A stretch of DNA of 64,000 nucleotides from assembly GCA_030247885.1 (NCBI GenBank), contig JAPDRO010000015.1:248001-312000 (forward strand). Direction: 5' to 3'. Below the pieces are notes generated by a model. The model was not told where the DNA came from. It saw only the letters and a program-made list of their open reading frames with translations, and searched no databases. Each line of letters opens with the position of its first letter. Position 1 is the stretch's first letter. Made by a program: the position numbers and the translations under genes. Positions 56,985-64,000 of the stretch are shown in pieces. The stretch is from Taxawa tesnikishii (nom. ined.). Lineage: Eukaryota; Ascomycota; Dothideomycetes; Dothideales.

Positions 56985-57385
56985 CTTGGTTTCGGTTGTG
57001 TAGAAGTCCTGTTGGAGTTGATTTGGGAAGGTCGATCGTCGTCGAAGGAGGAACAATGGAAGTATTCGATCGCGGTAGGTTGACGGTTGATGTCAAGAGA
57101 ACTTGTGAAGCCTTGAGATGAACAGGGGCTCTTGTAGGTTAGCAAAGAGGCGGCGACTGACCTAAGGAAGGGCATAAAGCATGCTTTTGGTAGGCCCGGT
57201 GAAGCCCATGACGAGACCACATGAATGGAACGTGATATGGGCTGCCTACGGCTGCGATTTATTCGACACCCAGCCATTGCCCCTCGTCAGCTGGTGCGCA
57301 AGTGGAGGCGTCCTCGACCCGTTACGGGCTGCGGCTTCAAGGATGACTAAATGGAGGGTTGTGGCATCCATAGTCAAGTGACAGC
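56985..57385. other. Intergenic stretch
   Basis: This 401-bp stretch has the promoter and leader of the small Tyr/Pro-rich gene at its left end. Nothing else is recognised. Confidence 0.4.
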
Positions 57386-57835
57386 TCAAGTCGCGGGTAA
57401 TCTTCCTGCTGGCAGCGGAATCGGAGGACGATGTAGTGGGAGGTCCATAAACGTGGCGATACACTTGACCACCGTGGGAGCAAAAGTCGAGCACCTCTGG
57501 ATTATGAACAGTAGCGTTGTACATTTTGCGGTTCGCTCATGTCCTCCCAGAAGGACAGCCACTTTCTGGCCCGAGAAATACTGCAAGATCATATCCATCG
57601 GCAATGAGTGGCAGCTGCACTTGTACATCGACAGACCGGAAACGATGATCGTGATGTTTGATCGGAAAGCCAGATGTACGCATCGACCAAGGGAGAGAAT
57701 GTCGTGTGGAAGATTGGGCTTGGAGTTCCTACACTTCGGCTGAGCGGTTCTTGCGGTGGCAGTCGGTGCAGCTTCCAAACTCATTGTAGAGGGAGCATGT
57801 GCAAAAGCCCGGTTGGACATTCGGACGACATACAA
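57386..57835 (-). CDS. Doubtful open frame, 149 codons
   Basis: This ATG-initiated minus-strand frame reads, near its middle, LPMDMILQYFSGQKVAVLLG then GHERTAK, which has the look of a BTB-type strand-turn but no more. A second minus-strand frame (57246-57524) takes over just downstream in another phase, and a plus-strand frame covers the same DNA. Either an unrecognised intron/indel or chance is possible. I include it only because the segment is protein-like. Confidence 0.25.
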   Translation of the reverse strand: MYVVRMSNRAFAHAPSTMSLEAAPTATARTAQPKCRNSKPNLPHDILSLGRCVHLAFRSNITIIVSGLSMYKCSCHSLPMDMILQYFSGQKVAVLLGGHERTAKCTTLLFIIQRCSTFAPTVVKCIATFMDLPLHRPPIPLPAGRLPAT

Positions 57836-58676
57836 GCAAAAACCTTTACCGGGATGCGGAGATAAACAACATTATGGATCGTGATATAACGGTAAAAACA
57901 CCTCAGCTGACTGCTTAGCAGGCCGAAACATGAATTGTGTTTGTGGAAGCTCTTGTTTGATGCTTGTTCAATACGGCACGAAGATATCTAGTCTTTTCAA
58001 CCAATGGCATGGTACCCTTCCAGTGAGGATTCGAACCAGAGCGAGTTTGACATGGACCCCAAAGCGCAGAAATCTGGAAGGACGATGTCGAGCTAAACCT
58101 CGCGAAGATGTGGTCGTGGTACGGATTTTTCGTCACGTTACCACTTACCGCCTTTATTGACGTCGGTTTCGTAGAGATATGTACGGCGTCCATCCTAATC
58201 TCCACCCATCTTAACATTGCAAGCGCGCCTGGACGTTGGACGATGCAAGTCAGCAGCAGCCATCGCTATGAACGGCAGCTCCATTGATTGCACCAGTCAT
58301 CGAGCCAGTCTTCGAAGGGGAGTTTCGTTGACCGCAGATGGTGAGCGCCGCTGAACTCTCTTGCAGCTCACTGTTTTCTTTATCGGAGAGCAGAGAACCA
58401 TAATGCTATTCCCCGGTATACACCACTGTATGATAGTAATAGCCAGACACGGTCTCTTGACAGCCCTTGTTAATAATAGAATGGAAGTCGTACATTGAGG
58501 AAGCGGTAGAAGCAGAAGAGTTGTGGTCAAGTCGCAGCAGTGAAGTCTTCCCAATACGGTCGGCTTCGGCAATTGCCGCATCTCCCAATGCCAAGGCGCG
58601 ACTGGAACCTCTCCAAAGCTTTCGAGCCAGGCATTCCAGAGTCGCAATTGATCGCTGCATATCAACCGCCAACACA
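57836..58676. other. Intergenic stretch upstream of the ATP synthase delta gene
   Basis: This 841-bp stretch contains an 8-bp inverted repeat (58016-58023 with 58074-58081) enclosing a perfect tRNA B-box-like sequence, discussed as a finding. No gene is accepted. The right end is the promoter of the ATP synthase gene. Confidence 0.4.
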
Positions 58677-59570
58677 ATGAACTCTCTCCGTGTCGCTTCC
58701 CGCGCCGCCCTCAGGGCACAGCCAACTGCTTTCCGTTCCGCCATTGCGCGCAGGAGCTATGCCGACGTCGCCTCTGACAAGATTAAGCTCTCCCTGGCCC
58801 TTCCGCACCAGGTGCGCACTCCTCCCTATGCGCCGTTCATCCACAAGCTCGTTGTTCGAGCGATGCAAATGGGCGTACACTCACTATAGGCACTGATCAG
58901 TACTAACATGATGTGTCACGCAGGCTATCTACAAGTCCACCGATGTGTACGAGTCCCCGGCCCGATCCTTCCTCAACCATCGTTGCGGACCGTACTGACA
59001 CCTTACGCCAGCGTCCAGGTCAACATCCCCGCCGAGTCCGGAGAAATGGGTGTCCTCGCCAACCACGTTCCTTCCATTGAGCAGCTGAAGCCTGGTCTTG
59101 TTGAGATCGTTGAGGAGCAGGGTGGCAGCAAGCAATTCTTCTGTACGTTGTTGGGAAAGCGAGAAAAGCCTGGAAGACAGATGGACGATGTTGGGAGAAG
59201 AAGAAAGAAAAAGAGTTGAATCGCTGATTTCTGGGGAACGTAGTGTCCGGAGGTTTCGCCGTTGTCCAGCCAAACTCGTCGCTCAGCATCAACGCCGTGG
59301 AGGCCTACCCCCTCGAGGACTTCAGCGCCGATGTACGTTCCGCAATGCGACAATTCAAGGAACTTGGGGGACGTGGGACTGACAGTGATTCGTAGGCCGT
59401 CAGGAACCAGATCGCCGAGGCCCAGAAGATTGCCAATGGTAGTGGCAGTGAGCAGGACATTGCTGAGGCTAAGATTGAGCTCGAGGTATGTTTTGTACAG
59501 TGCATGGGGTAAATTGGTTGGCTTAACATCTTCACAGGTCCTCGAGAGCCTGCAGGCAGCCCTGAAGTAG
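58677..59570 (+). CDS. ATP16: Mitochondrial ATP synthase F1 subunit delta
   Basis: This is a central-stalk subunit of F1-ATPase, homologous to bacterial epsilon. Six exons (58677-58811, 58924-58946, 59012-59142, 59244-59332, 59396-59485, 59538-59570) encode 166 residues. The second exon is only 23 nt. The N-terminus (MNSLRVASRAALRAQPTAFR, RRSYADV) is a mitochondrial presequence. Joined exons read SLALPHQAIYKSTDVVQVNI, then PAESGEMGVLANHVPSIEQL, SGGFAVVQPNSSLSINAVEA and a C-terminal helical hairpin (VRNQIAEAQKIA ... IELEVLESLQAALK). All introns have GT..AG ends. The gene is heavily interrupted for its size. The spliced length matches fungal delta subunits. Confidence 0.95.
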
Positions 59571-59898
59571 GCTGTTGTGTAGATAGTTTGCCGCCCTTTA
59601 GCTTGTGTATACTATGCATTTGCAGCAGCCCACCCGTCGCAGCTGCCAATGATCTCATGAGCGCCCCCCTTGCTCGCATTCTTCCTTCTGCAATTAAGGA
59701 GATAAGGAGCAACTTCCTGGCTGGGATTGTTCCAATGTTGATTGTTCCCAACATAACTTTCTTTCTTGCACATCTCCTATACGTTTCCTACAACTCACGT
59801 CGTCCTCTCTGTCTCTTTGCCTGCGGGTTACATCAGGTTCAGTATCCTCTCGTCATAGTTTTTGCCGTCCTTGAGTTTGGTATACCGGCCTACCCTAC
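59571..59898. other. Intergenic stretch
   Basis: This 328-bp stretch is the 3' flank of the ATP synthase gene and the promoter of the Ser-rich orphan. A hydrophobic frame (IVPMLIVPNITFFLAHLLYV) is read here but has no ATG in a good place. Confidence 0.4.
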
Positions 59899-62456
59899 AT
59901 GTCGCCACATGCCGAGGCCTCCATCAGATCAGGATCCACAGTGGGATCCTCCCTCTCCCGTCACAGCAAAAAGGCGAAGAGAGGTACTAAAGAGGCCTAT
60001 TATCACTACAAGCACCGCGCACGACAGATCGCCAAACGGATCCGTCACCCGGGACATCGCCACAAAGCCTCCGTCTCTGTCAATGTCTAAATGGGTCCAG
60101 CTTGACGGTTCAGCCCCGCCTACATCAAGCACGAAGCCGGGCACCGTCGCAGATCGAATTCGACAACTCAACGATCTGGAAAGCAAAACCAAGTCCGATT
60201 CAATCCCCTACGTCGAAATACGCGTGGTTTTTCTCTTCGCTACTCGGCGGCAGGAACCCCTTCATTCGTCGCTCCTCGACAGCCGAGCCCATTGCCCCCA
60301 GTCCCGAGCTACACGCACCCACCTCTTACCCTGACATCCAGTCACCCGTGCCTCGCAAAACACATCACGATCTGTCACCCAACTTGGAACACCGCTCCCA
60401 CCTGGACACCTCACGTGGAGATCACGACGCAGCCAACATGCGCTCCGGCTTCGGACGTCGAGAGACCAAAGCCTTCGCCACCCGACGCACCACGCACGCT
60501 CATGAGCACGGCCGCTTCAGCGCAATTGGTGGACAAACATCAAGCGTTTCACTGCACAGTGTGCCCATGTGTCCACGTCACGGCCGGCGTCTCGTGCGGC
60601 GTGCCAGCGGTCTGGGAGCAACGACGGATGGAACAGAGAGGAGCATTAGCGGTGCGTATGTCCCCGTCGGCATCCACATCCGCGGACAAGTCGAGGCCAC
60701 GAGTCCGTGGGCCGTACCGATGAAGAATGCTTTTCTGACGAAGCGAGAAGGAACCATTCTGAGCCCGGAGATATGTCCTGATTGTCTCGCGGAACAAAAG
60801 ATCAAGAGGAGGGAGACGCTGGAGTTGCTGGAAGAGCGAGCTGCCGCTGTGCGCCAGAGGGATCTGCAGAGAGAAAGCACGAGAGAGAGTGATCAGACAG
60901 TGCTAGGGCCCGACGATAGCAGGCTACCGCTCTCGACGGCTGGCACGTCAAGGGCAGGGTCTATGAACAGTGGGTCTATGACCGCGCAGAGAGGGTCAAC
61001 AGGTCCGCACAGCTATACGAGCCACAAGTCCTCGTTGAATTTCTCGGATGCCGGGCCACGCACAGATGGCTCAAGCTCTTCCTCGGTGGAGCTGCCGCTC
61101 AACAGGGTCGGCAATGTCATCGCCGCTGATTTGGGCGAAATGCTCGACGCGGTCATTATCGAGCATCGCGGCGTCTTGGACAGAGTTATCACGAACCTAA
61201 AGGATGGTGTGCCCGACAACAGCAAGATGCAGCGACTATCGCGGGACGTGGCGCAGGTTTCAGGGACTCTTGCATCGCTTCAATCCGGCGAGAGCCGCTC
61301 CATATACAGTACAGAACCGACGGCTCTGCAGGCGTATGGGCGCGCTTCTATGATCCTGGATTCCCCGCCGCATACGCTTCGCGAGCGGACGAGATCTGTC
61401 CCGGATCTGCTTGAGCTCATTGACGTAGTGGGTGAAACTATCAGATTGGATTTCAGACAGCTTTCCTCGTATGAGGGCAGCGATCGCAGTGATCAGCGCA
61501 CCCCTGAGGTCGAAAGGCGTCCGCCTCCCCAACACCGCTCACCGGAATCCTCCCGGCACCGGCCTGAGAGTACGACAGCATCGCGCGACACACCCGCATA
61601 TCACTCCAGGCCCATCGACGTCCCGAGCAAAGACCAAAGCACACGAGACACACCGTCAGCGATACCCATCCTTATCCGCACCAAACCTACTCATAGACAG
61701 ACACCTAGTCCCGTCGAATCGATTGCGCAAAGCTTCAAAACAGCACACAACACCCGCTCCAGCTCAGCCAGCTCCTCCCTCTCGGAAGCGTCTCTAGCGG
61801 CGAAAACGCCAGCTACACCAGTCATGCCACCTTCTCTCATGCCCTCCGTCCGAGCCCTGACCCCACGGTCGGATGCAGGCATGGACACAGCACTGCCGAG
61901 CGAGGTGCTGCACAGCAAAGATCTCTCGCCTTCTCCACCCATCACACCCGTATCTTGGGCGAAAGCGCCCTGCGCCTCTCCGTCAAGAACAGCACTAAGA
62001 CCAGCGAGTCCACGGGCTCCGTCACTCCTACCACTGCTTTCCTCCTCTACCTTCACGCACAACAGCTTCACACCGTCCAGCTCAACGGCTCCCTCGACAT
62101 CAGTTCCACCAACACGCCGAGGCGCATGCCCGACTCCGGCACTGGCTCGCCGTGGCCTGAGTCCGTCCATCGAGGACAGGATCCGCGCCTTGAGCCCGCC
62201 GCAGCAGCGGATGCAGTCACTGGTTCCGGGAAGCGTACATGATTTGCAGGCGATGAAAGGGCATGGAACGGTCAGGCCGAGCGATATCGTGGAGCAGAAG
62301 AGACTGGCCAGACGGAACACGGAGAGGGAGAGGGCGTGGAAGGAGAGGATGGCTAGGCAGGCCGAGTTGGAGAGGAGGGGAGAACAGGGGTCAGGGAGGG
62401 TGAGAGGGGGAGGGAAAGTGAAGGGTGAGGACGGACGGAGGGATAGACCTAAATAG
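59899..62456 (+). CDS. Large Ser/Pro-rich orphan protein, start region split over frames
   Basis: The function is unknown. From about 60200 to the stop at 62456 one frame is open and protein-like (over 740 codons): a WFFSSLLGGRNPFIRRSS opening, CPRHGRRLVRR and, 70 residues on, EICPDCLAEQKIKRRETLEL (a possible CxxH/CxxC zinc pair), then coiled-coil-like ELLEERAAAVRQRDLQ, a helical block (VIAADLGEMLDAVIIEHRGV), long Ser/Pro/Thr disorder and an Arg/Glu-rich end (NTERERAWKERMARQAELER). This frame has no good early ATG. Upstream, sensible sequence lies in two other frames, from ATG 59899 (MSPHAEASIRSG) or 59909 (MPRPPSDQDP), then SKWVQLDGSAPPTSSTKPG and VADRIRQLNDLES. No intron fits, so one or two indels at about 60085 and 60168 are suspected. 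Confidence 0.6.
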
Positions 62457-63034
62457 ATAGCGAATGAATCGCCTACGGGCGCCTACTACCTACATCGCGT
62501 TCGCTCCGGCGATTATCAGTTGGTGAGAGAAGCATGGTGAACGTTGTTTCACGGCTGAGTGCTGATAGCGGTTCTCCCCAGAGACCACCCCATGACCGAT
62601 TCAAGCAATGGAAGCCGTTTCCAACGCTTCGCAGCGTCTTCTGGCTCTTGGAGGAGAGTTGGTTGCATGTATGCGTCTAGCTTGGGTACGATGAGGCGAA
62701 TACGCAGAACATCCAGAGACGGCACTGGCAGGAACGGTGAATGCTGGCGTCACTGACTTCGTCTGCCGTACTCGGTCATACCGGGCAGGCGCTCGTCGTC
62801 TCAGTACCTGGCATGCATGGAATCATGGAGTCGAGAAAGGTGGATGGGACGGTATCCCGAGTCCGGCCCGAGTGGCCCCGGCCGATGACGGCTTCTGCGT
62901 TCATCCCACTTCCGCGGGGTCTCCTGGTAGATACAAGTTGTTTCTGTCGAACGCGCATCACCAACACCTCAATACCTTTTTGTATGCTGCTCACAGTTCG
63001 TGTTCTGGGAGCCGATTGAGTACTCGTATCGAGC
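62457..63034. other. Intergenic stretch
   Basis: This 578-bp stretch is the 3' flank of the orphan and the promoter of the phosphatase gene. No gene or repeat is recognised. Confidence 0.45.
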
Positions 63035-64000
63035 ATGGCACCAAAATACCTCACCGGCGACAAGGCCGGCATTGAGGAGTTCCTCGACAGATTCGACGTA
63101 TGAACAGTCTTCATCACGGAGCCTGCAACATGTTGCTGACGACTGCAGGTCTTCCTCTTTGACTGCGATGGTACATGGCTCCTGGAGATCCTCCACACAC
63201 CGGACGCACGCCGTAGACACGGTTGAACATGAGTGGCAGGACCGGGCGGCTGACGGTATGAGAAGGATAGGCGTCCTCTGGTCTGGCGATTATCTATTTC
63301 CCGGTACGGCTGAGACGCTGGAGATGTTGAGGAGCAAAGGTGTGTCTGAAGATACCAGCCATGCATTGCGGGAAGAGCGTTGCTAACTCGCTGTAGGCAA
63401 GCAGCTTGTCTTCGTCACCAACAACAGCACCAAGTCTCGCGCCGACTACAAGAAGAAGTTCGATGGCATGGGCATTCCGGCCAAAGTGGTGCGCACCTGC
63501 TTCTCAACCCACTGCATCCGCCTCCTGCAACGCTGACACCACTCGCAGGAAGAAGTCTTCGGCTCGTCCTACAGCGCCGCAGTCTACATCTCGCGCATCC
63601 TCAAACTCCAGCCTCCCAAAAACAAAGTCTTTGTACTAGGAGAATCAGGCATCGAAGCGGAGCTGCAATCCGAAAACGTCCCTTACATTGGCGGCACCGA
63701 CCCTTCCTTGCGCCGCGACATCGAACCCAGCGACTACACCTCCATCGCCGACGGCAGCGCCCTGGACCCCGACGTGGGCGTCGTCCTCACCGGTCTTGAC
63801 TTCCACGTCAACTACCTCAAACTCTCCATGGGCTTGCATTACCTCCGCCGAGGTGCCACCTACCTGGCAACCAACGTCGACAGCACGCTGCCGAATTCGC
63901 ACACCCTGTTCCCCGGCGCCGGCGCCATTTCCGCTGGCCTGACGAAGGCGTGGGGGAAGGAGCCACTGGCGCTCGGCAAGCCGAGCCAGGCCATGATGGA
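63035..64000 (+). CDS. PHO13: PHO13/phosphoglycolate-type HAD phosphatase, 5' part (runs off the window)
   Basis: This is a HAD-superfamily (class IIA) phosphatase, called 4-nitrophenylphosphatase in fungi. Its likely job is clearing 2-phosphoglycolate and other side products of central metabolism. Exons are 63035-63097, 63149-63170 (22 nt), 63271-63339, 63397-63488 and 63549 to beyond 64000. The start [20 protein letters not shown] is followed by HAD motif [15 protein letters not shown], assembled across two junctions. Motif II lies in [20 protein letters not shown], and the cap domain opens [18 protein letters not shown] with [20 protein letters not shown]. The window ends in [20 protein letters not shown], just before motifs III and IV. 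Every intron has canonical ends. No frame problem is seen. Confidence 0.93.

Noticed and set aside
58016-58081. tRNA gene on the minus strand
   Set aside because: There is a B box and an acceptor-like stem, but no room for D and anticodon arms and a mismatched T stem; kept only as a curiosity.

Overview
The window looks like nuclear DNA of a filamentous ascomycete (Pezizomycotina), most likely a plant- or litter-associated Dothideomycete. The grounds are many short introns (about 44-180 bp, GT..AG, often with CTRAC/CTAAC branch sites), gene-dense layout on both strands, fungus-specific families (Zn2Cys6 regulator, AA9 polysaccharide monooxygenase, cutinase, AzgA purine permease, Delta-12 desaturase, PHO85, YAG7-like protein) and proteins that follow Pezizomycotina versions closely. 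The class assignment is an inference. I saw no transposon, provirus, CRISPR array or rRNA, and no convincing tRNA.

Layout. 0.6-5 kb: CDC123 (eIF2 assembly), divergent from CWC21 (spliceosome), then a MetE-like methyltransferase. 5.4-8.2 kb: a Cys-rich orphan and a Delta-12 fatty acid desaturase. 8.2-13.2 kb: a mostly empty stretch, a small conserved-looking gene and the PHO85 kinase. 14.4-23.4 kb: a DCAF6/Iqw1-type WD40 protein, a secreted low-complexity protein, DPM2 and CWC22. 25.2-32.5 kb: NatB acetyltransferase NAA20, aspartyl aminopeptidase, a degenerate short-chain dehydrogenase and a Zn2Cys6 regulator. 32.7-41.2 kb: a 68-residue two-exon gene, an AA9 enzyme, an EthD-domain protein and a cutinase, separated by long non-coding stretches. 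41.4-52.7 kb: AzgA purine permease, complex I 75-kDa subunit and a KDM4-type histone demethylase. 54-64 kb: YAG7-like RGG protein, a small Tyr/Pro-rich protein, ATP synthase delta, a Ser-rich orphan, and the 5' part of a PHO13-type phosphatase running off the edge.

Most genes are single-copy housekeeping genes with no operon logic. The accessory theme is plant-polymer attack (AA9, cutinase), each with a TATA box and a signal peptide, in the gene-poor 33-41 kb part.

The most striking pattern is that several well-conserved genes (PHO85, complex I 75 kDa, AA9, AzgA, and apparently a few orphans) change reading frame exactly at a short run of one base, nearly always as if one base were missing. 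The simplest reading is uncorrected homopolymer errors in the assembly. True frameshifts or programmed frameshifting are much less likely but can be tested. Several annotations below therefore span an apparent frame change, and this is stated each time.
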